Below are positions 42,384 through 52,019 of a stretch of 64,000 nucleotides of DNA, piece by piece; the first letter of the stretch is position 1; each line of letters begins with the position of its first letter. The notes under the pieces were generated by a model. The model was not told where the DNA came from. It searched no databases and was given only the letters and a program-made list of their open reading frames with translations. The position numbers and the translations under genes were made by a program. The stretch comes from Flavobacterium sp. Root186. Lineage in GTDB: Bacteria > Bacteroidota > Bacteroidia > Flavobacteriales > Flavobacteriaceae. The stretch lies in the NCBI RefSeq assembly GCF_001428525.1, contig NZ_LMHW01000015.1, positions 298,554 to 362,553 on the forward strand, read 5' to 3'.

Positions 42384-42893
42384 ATGAAACTAATAATATA
42401 TTCATTCGTTTTGTTTTTATGTTTTTCTACTTTGTCTTTTTGTCAGGAAGCCGTAGAAAAACCTGCTCCGCCAGCGGGTAATGCACTAATTGGGGATTTC
42501 TATGGTGCGGATATTTCTAATGTTTCAATTGATAAAGCAGTTTCTGTTGAAAAGCTGGAAAGCAAATTGAAGGATGTGAAAAAAGCAGAAGGAATTGCTG
42601 TAAAAGGTGAGGTAACGAACGTTTGTGAAAAAAGAGGATGCTGGATAACTCTTAAGACAGAGGGCGGCTCGTCTTTCTTCGTAAAAATGAAAGATTATGC
42701 ATTTTTTGTTCCAACAGCATTGAAAGGAAAAATAGTGGTTTTAGAAGGTAATGCTGAGCGAAAAGTGACATCTGTTGATGAGCTTAGGCATTATGCAAAA
42801 GATGCTAAAAAGACAAAAGCTGAAATAGATGCTATTACTACGCCAAAAGAAGAAATTAGATTTTTGGCTGATGGAATAAAAGTGGTAAACTAA
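42384..42893 (+). CDS. DUF4920 domain exported protein
   Basis: A 169-residue protein with a signal peptide (KLIIYSFVLFLCFSTLSFC, then QEAVEKPAPP). The body matches DUF4920: GNALIGDFYGADISN, VKGEVTNVCEKRGCWITLKTEGG, FFVKMKDYAFFVPTALKGKIVVLEGNAE and VDELRHYAKDAKK. Two Cys flank a short loop (VCEKRGCW). A periplasmic OB-fold-like or cupin-like binding role is possible, but the family has no known function. Confidence 0.85.
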   Translation: MKLIIYSFVLFLCFSTLSFCQEAVEKPAPPAGNALIGDFYGADISNVSIDKAVSVEKLESKLKDVKKAEGIAVKGEVTNVCEKRGCWITLKTEGGSSFFVKMKDYAFFVPTALKGKIVVLEGNAERKVTSVDELRHYAKDAKKTKAEIDAITTPKEEIRFLADGIKVVN

Positions 42894-42989
42894 AACAAAA
42901 TTCACAAAGTTGAATTTGATATTACTGATGAATCTAAGAAAGTTAAAGAGCTTAGATGTTAAAAAGAAGCAGAATTAGATTTGTAAAAA

Positions 42990-43020
42990 GAAAAAGCGAG
43001 ATAACTATCTCGCTTTTTCT
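42990..43020. terminator. Bidirectional terminator between DUF4920 and SPOR genes
   Basis: GCGAGATA pairs with TATCTCGC with a 2-nt loop, with an A-run before and a T-run after; it serves both convergent genes. Confidence 0.88.
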
Positions 43021-43037
43021 TTTTATTTAGTTTTTAA

Positions 43038-43427
43038 TTATTTGCCCGGCTTCATTAAAAAGACACTTTTGTATTTTTTTCTGATGTCAGCTAAATTTCT
43101 TTCAGCTTCGATTCTTGATTTAAAATTCCCAACAATAACCTTGTAATTTGGGGTGTTGAAAATTATGGTGCCGTCAATATTTGTATATTCTCTTTTGAAG
43201 TCAGACAACGTCTTTTTTGCGTCTTCGCTTTTGCCACTAAAAATTTGGATTCGATAAGAATCGTTTGTACTTATTGATGTGTTAAATTTACGTTTGTCGT
43301 TCAATAATTGCTCAAATTTAGGGTCTTGATTTAGTGTTAAATTTTGGCTTTGAGCATGAATATTATATGCTAATGTCAACATTGTGAATGTTAAGAAAAC
43401 GTTTTTTGAAGAGGTTAAAATTCTCAT
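43038..43427 (-). CDS. SPOR domain protein
   Basis: A 129-residue exported protein with a signal peptide (MRILTSSKNVFLTFTMLTLA, cleavage after HAQ) and one C-terminal SPOR domain: YRIQIFSGKSEDAKKTLSDFK, YKVIVGNFKSRIEAERNLADIRKKYKSVFLMK. SPOR domains bind peptidoglycan strands denuded of stem peptides, often at the septum. I start at ATG 43427; the in-frame ATG at 43448 only adds MHKNHHI ahead of the signal. Confidence 0.85.
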   Translation of the reverse strand: MRILTSSKNVFLTFTMLTLAYNIHAQSQNLTLNQDPKFEQLLNDKRKFNTSISTNDSYRIQIFSGKSEDAKKTLSDFKREYTNIDGTIIFNTPNYKVIVGNFKSRIEAERNLADIRKKYKSVFLMKPGK

Positions 43428-43530
43428 AATGTGATGGTTTTTATGCAAAAATACTATTTAAAGTTTGTATGTAAAATTTTAATATTATTTAGAATTGATA
43501 TAAATTGATATTTAAGACTATTTTAAGGTT

Positions 43531-43559
43531 TTGAGAATAGTTCATAAGTCGTATTTTTG
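43531..43559 (+). promoter_or_regulatory. Promoter of the act-cox operon
   Basis: TTG at 43531-43533, 18 nt, then TATTTTTG at 43552-43559; leader of about 80 nt to the actA ATG. Confidence 0.72.
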
Positions 43560-43646
43560 TGCAAGTTTTAAAAGAAGGTATTCGTTTTTGTCTGACTTAT
43601 TACAGAAAAAATCATACCAAAAATTAGTAGATAATTATTATACTAT

Positions 43647-44978
43647 ATGAAAAAGGTGGGTAACCATAATTCGATCTCAAGAAAATTATTACTTAGTTTA
43701 TCGCTAACGTTAATTTTCTCCCTAACTTCATTTGCTCAAGATCCGGCTGCAGCTCCTGCGGCGACTGAAGCTGCTGCGGCTCCTGCTGCTGCATCTGGTG
43801 GTGATCCGGTAAAAGGGAAAGAACTTTTTAATGCAAATTGCGCTGCATGTCACAAATTAGATGCTAAATCAACTGGTCCTGCTTTAAGAGGTGTTGCCTC
43901 TAAGCACGATATGGCATGGATTTACAAATGGGTACACAACAGTTCTGATATGATTAAATCAGGAGACGCTGTTGCAGTTAAACTTTTTGAAGAAAATAAT
44001 AAGTCAGTAATGACTTCGTTTCCTCAATTATCTGAAGGTGATATTGATAATATTATCGCTTATACTTCTGAAGTGAAAGCCGAGCCAGCTATAGTTCCTG
44101 GAACTGTTCCTCCTGGAGAAAAAGTTGATGGCGGTGGGATTTCTAATAATATTATTTTAGGAGCTCTTGCTTTAGTAATGGCTATTTTAGTTGTTATGTT
44201 GTTCATGGTGAACAAAGTATTAACTAAAGTTGCAAGTAATAATGGAATTGTAGTTGGGCCTAAAGAAGCTAGAACTCCAATTTGGAAAGCATTTGCTAAA
44301 AATCAATTTTTGGTATTAGTTACTTCTATATTCTTGCTTTTAGCTAGTGGTTACTTTGTTTACGGATACTTGATGCAGGTTGGTGTTGATCAGAATTATG
44401 AGCCAATTCAGCCAATTCACTATTCTCACAAAATTCACGCTGGAGATAACGAGATCAATTGTAAATATTGTCACTCTGCTGCTCGTGTGAGTAAAACTGC
44501 TGGTATTCCTTCTTTAAATGTTTGTATGAACTGTCATAAAAATATTTCTGAAGTTGCAGAAACTACTGCTACTGCTGAGTACAGCAAAGCATTTTACGAT
44601 GCTCAAATTCAAAAATTATATGATGCTGTTGGATGGGATAAGACTAAACAGGTTTATACTGGAAAAACACAGCCTGTAAAATGGGTTCGTATTCATAATC
44701 TTCCTGATTTTGTTTATTTCAATCACTCACAACACGTTTCTGTTGCAGGAGTTGAATGTCAAACTTGTCACGGTCCAGTGCAGGAATTTGAAATCATGAA
44801 GCAATACTCTAAATTAACAATGGGATGGTGTATTGACTGCCATAGAAAAACTGATGTTAAGATGGAAGGAAATGCATATTATGATAAAATTCATGCTGAA
44901 CTTTCTAAAAAATACGGTGTAGAGAAATTAACTGCAGCGCAAATGGGAGGTTTAGAATGCGGTAAATGCCACTATTAA
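43647..44978 (+). CDS. actA: Alternative complex III subunit A, multiheme cytochrome c
   Basis: A 443-residue membrane-bound multiheme cytochrome. After a signal segment and an Ala-rich linker there is a mono-heme domain (CAACHKL, first Cys 65, with a Met further on), two membrane helices (about residues 168-190 and 225-250), then five more CxxCH sites: CKYCH, CMNCH, CQTCH, CIDCH and CGKCH. ActA is usually described as pentaheme; here the fused extra domain gives six. It passes electrons from the quinol-oxidising complex towards cytochrome c and the oxidase. First gene of the act-cox operon. Confidence 0.93.
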   Translation: MKKVGNHNSISRKLLLSLSLTLIFSLTSFAQDPAAAPAATEAAAAPAAASGGDPVKGKELFNANCAACHKLDAKSTGPALRGVASKHDMAWIYKWVHNSSDMIKSGDAVAVKLFEENNKSVMTSFPQLSEGDIDNIIAYTSEVKAEPAIVPGTVPPGEKVDGGGISNNIILGALALVMAILVVMLFMVNKVLTKVASNNGIVVGPKEARTPIWKAFAKNQFLVLVTSIFLLLASGYFVYGYLMQVGVDQNYEPIQPIHYSHKIHAGDNEINCKYCHSAARVSKTAGIPSLNVCMNCHKNISEVAETTATAEYSKAFYDAQIQKLYDAVGWDKTKQVYTGKTQPVKWVRIHNLPDFVYFNHSQHVSVAGVECQTCHGPVQEFEIMKQYSKLTMGWCIDCHRKTDVKMEGNAYYDKIHAELSKKYGVEKLTAAQMGGLECGKCHY

Positions 44979-45010
44979 TCGAATTATTAAGATTTTAATA
45001 TTTATATACA

Positions 45011-48000
45011 ATGTCATCAAACAAAAAATACTGGAAAAGTGTTGAAGAACTAGAAAATAGTTCTATTGTTGAGGCGCTTAGAAATAACGAATTTGTTGAA
45101 GAAATTCCTACGGATGAATTCTTAGGAAATGCAGATGCTTTAGCTTCATCTGGAACTTCACGTCGTGACTTTTTAAAGTACGTAGGATTTAGTACTGCAG
45201 CGGTTACACTTGCTGCTTGTGAAGGTCCTGTGCACAAGTCTATCCCTTATGTATTACAACCAGAGCAAATCATTCCTGGTGTTGCAGATTACTATGCAAC
45301 TACTGTTTTTGATGGTTTTGATTTTGCTAACCTTTTGGTAAAAACTCGTGAGGGTCGTCCAATTAAAATTGAAAACAATACTGTCTCTGGAGCTAAGTTT
45401 TCAGCTAATGCTAGAATTCATGCGTCTATATTATCTTTATATGATAGCGGACGTTTGAAAGAACCAAAAAAAGATGGTAAAAATATTAGCTGGTCTACTG
45501 TTGATTTAGAAATTAAATCAGCTTTGGCAAAAGCAAAAACTAAAGGCGGACAGGTTGTATTGTTAACAAATACATTAGCAAGTCCGTCAACTGAAAAGTT
45601 GATTGGAGAGTTTATTGCTAAAAATCCAAATGCTAAACATGTTGTTTATGATGCAGTTTCTTCTTCTGATGCATTAGATGCATTCGAAACTGTATATGGT
45701 GAAAGAGCTTTGGTTGATTATGATTTTTCAAAAGCTTCATTAATTGTATCTGTTGGTGCTGATTTCTTAGGAGACTGGCAAGGTGGTGGATATGATGCTG
45801 GATATGCAAAAGGACGTATTCCTCAAAACGGAAAAATGTCTCGTCATTTTCAGTTTGAATCAAATATGACTTTATCTGGAGCTGCTGCTGATAAGCGTGT
45901 GCCAATGAGTACGGCTGATCAAAAACAAGCTCTGGTTCAAATTTATAATATTGTTGTTGGTGCTTCTGTTCCTGTTACTTTAGATGCTAAATTTAAAGCA
46001 GAAGTTGTAAAAGCAGCGCAGCAATTAAAAGCATCTGGTACAAAAGGAATTTTAGTATCAGGAATTGAAGATAAAAATGCACAATTATTAGTTTTAGCTA
46101 TTAATCATGTATTGGCTAGTGAAGCTTTTAATACTGCAGGAACAAGACAAATTAGAAAAGGATCTAATGCTGTTATTGCTCAATTAATAAAAGATATGAA
46201 TGCTGGAAGTGTTCATACTTTAATTATGAGTGGTGTTAATCCGGTTTACACTTTAGCTGATTCAGCTTCTTTTGTTTCTGGATTGAAAAAAGTAGATACA
46301 TCAGTTGCTTTTTCTTTAAGAGATGATGAAACTACTTCTATTGTTAAAGTTGCAGCTCCGGCTCCTCATTACTTAGAATCTTGGGGTGATGTTGTTATTA
46401 CAAAAGGAACTTATAGTTTGACACAACCAACTATTCGCCCAATTTTCAATACAAAACAATTTCAAGACGTTTTATTATCTTTAAATGGAACTGGTGGAAC
46501 TTTCTATGATTATTTGAAAGTTAATTCAGCTGCAATTATTGCAGGTTCTTCTTGGAATAAAGTTTTACATGATGGTGTTTTTGTTGTTGGTTCTACTGCT
46601 TTAGCTGTTGGTTCTTATGATTTCGCAGGTGCTGCAAGTGCACTTTCAAAATCAAAATCAACAGGAGACTTTGAATTAGTATTGTATACTAAAACAGGTA
46701 TGGGTGATGGACAGCATGCAAACAACCCTTGGTTGCAAGAGTTTCCAGATCCAATTACAAGAGTTGCTTGGGATAACTATGTTACAGTTTCAAATGCAGA
46801 TGCTAAGAAATTAGGATTATCAAATGAAATTGTTGCAAATGGAGGTTTGAATGGTAGTTATGCTACTATTACTATAGCTGATGGTTCTAAGTTAGAAAAC
46901 GTTCCGGTAATTGTTCAACCAGGACAAGCTGTTGGAACAGTTGGTTTAGCTATTGGTTATGGTCGTAAAGCTTCTTTAAAAGAAGAAATGCAAGTAGGTT
47001 TAAACGCTTACGCTTTATATAAAAATTTCAATAGTGTTCAATCTGTTTCTATTGCTAAGGCAAATGGAGAGCATGAGTTTGCTTGTGTTCAAGGACAGAA
47101 AACATTAATGGGTAGAGGAGATATCATTAAAGAAACTACTTTAGAGATTTTCAATACTCAAGATGCTAAACATTGGAACGAACAGCCAATGGTATCTTTA
47201 GATCACCAAGAAGTAGAAGCTACTACTGTTGATTTATGGGAATCATTTGATCGTTCTACAGGACATCACTTCAATCTTTCGATCGACTTGAATGCTTGTA
47301 CAGGATGTGGAGCATGTGTTATCGCTTGTCACGCTGAAAATAACGTACCAGTTGTTGGTAAAGCAGAGGTAAGAAGAAGCCGTGATATGCACTGGCTGCG
47401 TATTGACAGGTATTATTCTTCTGAAAGTACTTTTGAAGGTGATAACGAAAGAAAAGAAAGTATTGCTGGTTTATCTAGTTCATTATCTACATTTAATGAA
47501 ATGGAAAAACCTGGAGATAACCCACAAGTAGCATTCCAGCCTGTAATGTGTCAACATTGTAATCACGCACCATGTGAAACAGTTTGTCCGGTTGCTGCAA
47601 CTTCTCACGGTCGTCAAGGCCAAAACCACATGGCATATAACAGATGTGTTGGTACTCGTTACTGTGCTAATAACTGTCCATATAAAGTTCGTCGTTTCAA
47701 CTGGTTCTTGTATAACAAAAATAGTGAATTCGATTATCACATGAATGATGATTTAGGTCGTATGGTATTAAACCCAGACGTAAACGTTCGTTCTCGTGGA
47801 GTTATGGAAAAATGTTCATTCTGTATCCAAAGCACTCAAGCTGTTATTCTTGAAGCTAAGCGTCAAGGTAGAGTAGTAGCTAAAGACGAGTTCAACAATG
47901 CTTGTGCATGTTCTGCAGCTTGTTCTTCTGGTGCGATGGTATTTGGAGACGTAAATGATAAAGAAAGCGAAGTTGCTAAATTAGCAGAAAGCGAAAGAAT

Positions 48001-48070
48001 GTATCATTTATTAGAACATGTTGGTACAAAGCCAAATGTTTTCTACCACGTAAAAGTTAGAAACACTTAG
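45011..48070 (+). CDS. actB: Alternative complex III subunit B, Fe-S protein of molybdopterin-oxidoreductase type
   Basis: A 1019-residue fusion of a molybdopterin-oxidoreductase-like part (residues 50-720) and an iron-sulfur part (about 740-1000). A Tat signal (TSRRDFLKYVGFSTAAVTLAAC) follows an unusual 50-residue leader. Cluster ligands are CTGCGACVIACH, CQHCNHAPCETVCP, CVGTRYCANNCP and CSFC, matching three 4Fe-4S and one 3Fe-4S centre as in known ActB. As in the family, the large part is a structural relic with no expected Mo cofactor. Exported and attached to ActA-ActC. Confidence 0.95.
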   Translation: MSSNKKYWKSVEELENSSIVEALRNNEFVEEIPTDEFLGNADALASSGTSRRDFLKYVGFSTAAVTLAACEGPVHKSIPYVLQPEQIIPGVADYYATTVFDGFDFANLLVKTREGRPIKIENNTVSGAKFSANARIHASILSLYDSGRLKEPKKDGKNISWSTVDLEIKSALAKAKTKGGQVVLLTNTLASPSTEKLIGEFIAKNPNAKHVVYDAVSSSDALDAFETVYGERALVDYDFSKASLIVSVGADFLGDWQGGGYDAGYAKGRIPQNGKMSRHFQFESNMTLSGAAADKRVPMSTADQKQALVQIYNIVVGASVPVTLDAKFKAEVVKAAQQLKASGTKGILVSGIEDKNAQLLVLAINHVLASEAFNTAGTRQIRKGSNAVIAQLIKDMNAGSVHTLIMSGVNPVYTLADSASFVSGLKKVDTSVAFSLRDDETTSIVKVAAPAPHYLESWGDVVITKGTYSLTQPTIRPIFNTKQFQDVLLSLNGTGGTFYDYLKVNSAAIIAGSSWNKVLHDGVFVVGSTALAVGSYDFAGAASALSKSKSTGDFELVLYTKTGMGDGQHANNPWLQEFPDPITRVAWDNYVTVSNADAKKLGLSNEIVANGGLNGSYATITIADGSKLENVPVIVQPGQAVGTVGLAIGYGRKASLKEEMQVGLNAYALYKNFNSVQSVSIAKANGEHEFACVQGQKTLMGRGDIIKETTLEIFNTQDAKHWNEQPMVSLDHQEVEATTVDLWESFDRSTGHHFNLSIDLNACTGCGACVIACHAENNVPVVGKAEVRRSRDMHWLRIDRYYSSESTFEGDNERKESIAGLSSSLSTFNEMEKPGDNPQVAFQPVMCQHCNHAPCETVCPVAATSHGRQGQNHMAYNRCVGTRYCANNCPYKVRRFNWFLYNKNSEFDYHMNDDLGRMVLNPDVNVRSRGVMEKCSFCIQSTQAVILEAKRQGRVVAKDEFNNACACSAACSSGAMVFGDVNDKESEVAKLAESERMYHLLEHVGTKPNVFYHVKVRNT

Positions 48071-48103
48071 TAAAATTATTAATTAAGAAACATATAAAGG
48101 ATT

Positions 48104-49504
48104 ATGTCGTCTCACTACGAAGCACCCATTAGAAAACCTTTAGTTATAGGTGATAAATCATATCACGATGTAACTGTAGATGTGGCAGCGCCTGTTGAAG
48201 GACCTGCAAATAAACAATGGTGGATTGTATTTTCAATCGCATTAATAGCCTTCCTTTGGGGATTAGGCTGTATTATTTACACCGTATCTACCGGAATTGG
48301 AACATGGGGATTAAATAAAACAGTTGGTTGGGCTTGGGATATTACTAACTTCGTTTGGTGGGTTGGTATTGGTCACGCTGGAACTTTGATTTCTGCAGTA
48401 CTATTACTTTTCCGTCAGCGTTGGAGAATGGCTATTAACCGTTCTGCGGAAGCAATGACTATCTTCTCAGTAGTTCAAGCAGGTTTATTTCCAATTATTC
48501 ACATGGGACGTCCATGGTTAGCATACTGGGTTTTACCTATTCCAAATCAATTTGGATCTTTATGGGTAAACTTTAACTCACCATTGCTTTGGGACGTATT
48601 CGCAATCTCAACTTATCTTTCAGTATCATTAGTTTTCTGGTGGACTGGTTTATTACCTGACTTTGCAATGCTTCGTGACAGAGCTATAACTCCATTTAAT
48701 AAAAGAGTTTATTCTATCCTAAGTTTTGGATGGAGTGGAAGAGCTAAAGACTGGCAGCGTTTTGAAGAAGTATCTTTAGTATTAGCTGGTTTAGCTACAC
48801 CTCTTGTACTTTCTGTACACACGATTGTATCTATGGACTTTGCTACTTCTGTTATTCCAGGATGGCATACAACAATTTTCCCTCCATACTTCGTTGCTGG
48901 AGCGGTATTCTCAGGATTTGCGATGGTAAACACATTGTTGATCGTTATGAGAAAAGTTTCTAACCTTGAAGCATACATCACATTACAGCATATAGAGTTA
49001 ATGAATATCATTATCATGATTACTGGTTCTATCGTAGGTGTAGCTTACATCACTGAGTTATTCGTAGCTTGGTATTCAGGTGTAGAGTATGAGCAATATG
49101 CGTTCTTAAACAGAGCTACCGGACCTTACTGGTGGGCATATTGGTCAATGATGACTTGTAACGTTTTCTCTCCACAATTTATGTGGTTCAAAAAATTAAG
49201 AACAAGTATCATGTTTTCATTTATTATTTCGATCGTTGTTAACATCGGAATGTGGTTTGAGAGATTTGTAATTATTGTTACTTCTTTGCATAGAGATTAC
49301 CTTCCATCTTCTTGGACAATGTTCTCACCAACATTTGTTGATATTGGAATTTTCATCGGAACAATTGGTTTCTTCTTCGTATTGTTTTTATTATACTCTA
49401 GAACATTCCCTGTAATTGCTCAGGCAGAGGTAAAAACAATTTTGAAAGGAACAGGAGATAATTACATTAGAGAAAGAGCAAATAAAGATTCACATCATGA
49501 GTAA
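48104..49504 (+). CDS. actC: Alternative complex III subunit C (NrfD-like)
   Basis: A 466-residue inner-membrane protein with about ten hydrophobic helices of the NrfD/PsrC family: WDITNFVWWVGIGHAGTLISA, WMTFSVVQAGLFPIIHMGRPW-type first helices, FWWTGLLPDFAMLRD, SVHTIVSMDFATSVIPGWH and TELFVAWYSG. It carries the likely quinol-binding pocket of the complex. It follows actB by 33 bp and overlaps actD by 8 bp. Confidence 0.95.
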   Translation: MSSHYEAPIRKPLVIGDKSYHDVTVDVAAPVEGPANKQWWIVFSIALIAFLWGLGCIIYTVSTGIGTWGLNKTVGWAWDITNFVWWVGIGHAGTLISAVLLLFRQRWRMAINRSAEAMTIFSVVQAGLFPIIHMGRPWLAYWVLPIPNQFGSLWVNFNSPLLWDVFAISTYLSVSLVFWWTGLLPDFAMLRDRAITPFNKRVYSILSFGWSGRAKDWQRFEEVSLVLAGLATPLVLSVHTIVSMDFATSVIPGWHTTIFPPYFVAGAVFSGFAMVNTLLIVMRKVSNLEAYITLQHIELMNIIIMITGSIVGVAYITELFVAWYSGVEYEQYAFLNRATGPYWWAYWSMMTCNVFSPQFMWFKKLRTSIMFSFIISIVVNIGMWFERFVIIVTSLHRDYLPSSWTMFSPTFVDIGIFIGTIGFFFVLFLLYSRTFPVIAQAEVKTILKGTGDNYIRERANKDSHHE

Positions 49505-50021
49505 TAAAGTAATATACGCCATTTATAATGACGATGATATTTTGATGGATGCAGTAAAGAAAACCAGAGCTGCTCATCATCATATTGAAGAGGTTTTTAC
49601 TCCATTCCCAGTTCACGGATTGGATAAGGCCATGGGCTTAGCACCAACAAGATTAGCAATTTGTGCTTTCCTATATGGATGTGTTGGTATTTCTGTTGCA
49701 ACATTCATGATGAGTTATATTATGATTCATGACTGGCCGCAGGATATTGGTGGAAAACCAAGTTTTAGTTTCATTCAGAATATGCCTTCTTTTGTGCCAA
49801 TTATGTTTGAGATGACTGTATTTTTCGCTGCGCATTTAATGGTAATCACTTTTTATATGAGAAGTAGATTATGGCCATTTAAGCAAGCTGAGAATCCTGA
49901 TGTAAGAACAACAGATGACCATTTTTTAATGGAAGTTGCTGTAAACGATAACGAAGCAGAACTTGTTTCTTTTTTCGAAGGTACAGGAGCTGTTGAAGTT
50001 AAAGTAATTGAAAAGAATTAA
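49497..50021 (+). CDS. actD: Alternative complex III subunit D (DUF3341)
   Basis: A 174-residue membrane protein with two helices (about residues 55-80 and 100-125) and the DUF3341 features AIYNDDDILMDAVKK, the VHGLDKAMGL loop and MPSFVPIMFEMTVFFAAHLM. It is a structural subunit of the complex. It overlaps actC and precedes actE by 8 bp. Confidence 0.94.
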   Translation: MSNKVIYAIYNDDDILMDAVKKTRAAHHHIEEVFTPFPVHGLDKAMGLAPTRLAICAFLYGCVGISVATFMMSYIMIHDWPQDIGGKPSFSFIQNMPSFVPIMFEMTVFFAAHLMVITFYMRSRLWPFKQAENPDVRTTDDHFLMEVAVNDNEAELVSFFEGTGAVEVKVIEKN

Positions 50022-50029
50022 TTGTAGCT

Positions 50030-50575
50030 ATGAAAAGGATATATAAAATAACACTTTTAGTTGGTATAACTATTTTAGTTTCATCTTGCCACAATAATTC
50101 GGCACCAAACTATCAGTATTTCCCGAATATGTATGAGTCTGTAGCTTATGAGCCATATACAGAGGCAAAAATATTTAAAGGAGATAAAGAAGGACAGCTT
50201 CCTGTAGAAGGAACTATTAATAGAGGTTTTGAACCTTATGAATATGAAAATTCAACGGCAGGTTATGAATTGGCAAAAGCTAATTTAAAATCTCCTTTGA
50301 CTGAAGAAGAAAAAAATTCAGGAAAAGGTAAAGAACTTTTCGAAATTTATTGTATTAGCTGCCATGGTGCTGCTGGTAACGGTAAAGGTAAATTGGTTGA
50401 AAGAGAAAAATTTCTTGGAGTACCTAGCTATAAAGACAGAGATATTACTGAAGGAAGTATATTTCACGTTGAAACTTATGGTTTAAATGCAATGGGTTCA
50501 CACGCAAATCAATTAAGTGCCCACGAACGTTGGTTAGTTGCTGACTATGTTCTAAAACTAAAAAGCCAATTATAA
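50030..50575 (+). CDS. actE: Alternative complex III subunit E, mono-heme cytochrome c lipoprotein
   Basis: A 181-residue lipoprotein (signal ITILVSSC, Cys about residue 20) with one class I cytochrome c domain: the heme motif CISCHG near residue 110 and a Met ligand region (NAMGSHANQLS). It is the mobile-like electron exit of complex III, anchored in the membrane. The NYQYFPNMYESVAYEPYTE segment is typical of ActE. Confidence 0.94.
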   Translation: MKRIYKITLLVGITILVSSCHNNSAPNYQYFPNMYESVAYEPYTEAKIFKGDKEGQLPVEGTINRGFEPYEYENSTAGYELAKANLKSPLTEEEKNSGKGKELFEIYCISCHGAAGNGKGKLVEREKFLGVPSYKDRDITEGSIFHVETYGLNAMGSHANQLSAHERWLVADYVLKLKSQL

Positions 50576-50602
50576 TTGTTGAACAAACTGATCGTAATAG
50601 AT

Positions 50603-52000
50603 ATGTATACATTTTCAAGTAAATTAAAAACTTTTTCTATCATCTTAATGGTTCTAGGACTATTAGGAATTGGGTATGGTTTTTTAAGTGCACCTAAAGA
50701 TATTCAAGAAGTTGAAAAAATACTAGCTGCTGAGGCTCATGGAGAACATGGCGCTGCTCATGCAGAATCTGCAGAAGTTTCTCATAAAGAAGCGGTACAT
50801 CATGAAGCGGCTGCTGAAGCTTCTCACGAAGAACACAAAGGTGGGGAGCATGCAAAAGTTGGAGCTGCTGATGAACACACAGAACATTTAAATCACGTAT
50901 TGCACCAATTGCAAAACAAGCCTTGGTCTGCATTATATGTTGCTTGTATTTTCTTTTTGCTGCTTTCTATGGGGGTTTTAGCTTTTTACGCTATTCAACA
51001 AGTTGCTCAGGCAGGTTGGTCTCCGGTTCTATTTAGAGTTATGCAAGGTATTACAGCATATTTGCCTGCTGGTTCTATCATCTTTTTTATAATTTTAGTT
51101 TTATGCGGATTACATTTCAATCATATTTTTGTATGGTTAGGAGAAGGAGTTACTGATCCAAAAAGCCCTAACTATGATGAAATTATTGCTGGTAAAGCTG
51201 GTTACTTAAACTTTCCTTTCTGGATCGTTAGAGCTGGTATCTTTTTACTAGGATGGAACTTATACCGTCATTTTTCAAGAAAAAACTGTTTAGCTCAAGA
51301 TGAAGCTAATGATGATCTTTACTACAAAAAGAACTTTAAGTTATCTGCTGGATTCTTAGTTTTCTTTATTGTTTCTGAGTCAATTATGTCTTGGGACTGG
51401 ATTATGTCATTTGATCCTCATTGGTTCAGTACTTTGTTTGGATGGTATGTTTTTGCTTCTTTCTTTGTAAGTGGAATTACTTCGATAGCTTTAGTTACAA
51501 TATATTTAAAATCTAAAGGATATTTAGAATATGTAAATACCAGCCACATTCACGATTTAGCTAAATTCATGTTTGGTATTAGTGTTTTCTGGACTTATTT
51601 ATGGTTTTCTCAATTCATGTTGATCTGGTATGCTAATATTCCAGAAGAGGTAACTTATTTTGTAACAAGAATTCAATTATATAACCTGCCTTTCTTTGGT
51701 GCGGTTGTTATGAACTTTGTTTTTCCATTATTAATATTAATCAATACTGATTTTAAACGTCTTAGCTGGGTTATTGTTATGGCGGGTGTTGTAATATTAT
51801 TAGGTCACTATGTTGATTTCTTTAATATGATTATGCCTGGTACAGTTGGAGACAAATGGTTTATTGGTGTTCCTGAAATTTCGTCTATTCTTTTCTTCTT
51901 AGGTTTATTTATTTTCGTTGTATTTACAGCATTAACTAAATCTCCTCTGTTAGCAAAAAGAAATCCTTTCATCGAAGAAAGTAAACATTTTCATTATTAA
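50603..52000 (+). CDS. actF: Alternative complex III subunit F (quinol:cytochrome c oxidoreductase, quinone-binding subunit 2)
   Basis: A 465-residue inner-membrane protein, homologous to actC, with about ten helices. Residues 40-100 form an unusual His/Ala/Glu-rich extracytoplasmic loop (HGEHGAAHAESAEVSHKEAV start), a possible metal-binding region. Family stretches: HFNHIFVWLGEGVTDP, YLNFPFWIVRAGIF, SESIMSWDWIMSFDPHWFST and QFMLIWYANIPEE. I choose ATG 50603; the longer frame uses two TTG codons overlapping the actE stop region. Confidence 0.93.
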   Translation: MYTFSSKLKTFSIILMVLGLLGIGYGFLSAPKDIQEVEKILAAEAHGEHGAAHAESAEVSHKEAVHHEAAAEASHEEHKGGEHAKVGAADEHTEHLNHVLHQLQNKPWSALYVACIFFLLLSMGVLAFYAIQQVAQAGWSPVLFRVMQGITAYLPAGSIIFFIILVLCGLHFNHIFVWLGEGVTDPKSPNYDEIIAGKAGYLNFPFWIVRAGIFLLGWNLYRHFSRKNCLAQDEANDDLYYKKNFKLSAGFLVFFIVSESIMSWDWIMSFDPHWFSTLFGWYVFASFFVSGITSIALVTIYLKSKGYLEYVNTSHIHDLAKFMFGISVFWTYLWFSQFMLIWYANIPEEVTYFVTRIQLYNLPFFGAVVMNFVFPLLILINTDFKRLSWVIVMAGVVILLGHYVDFFNMIMPGTVGDKWFIGVPEISSILFFLGLFIFVVFTALTKSPLLAKRNPFIEESKHFHY

Positions 52001-52019
52001 TATTTAAAGTAGTAAACAG

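Noticed and set aside
45011..48070. ActB as a true molybdopterin oxidoreductase
   Set aside because: Its place in the act operon and the fused Fe-S part make it the complex III subunit, which in the family lacks the Mo cofactor.
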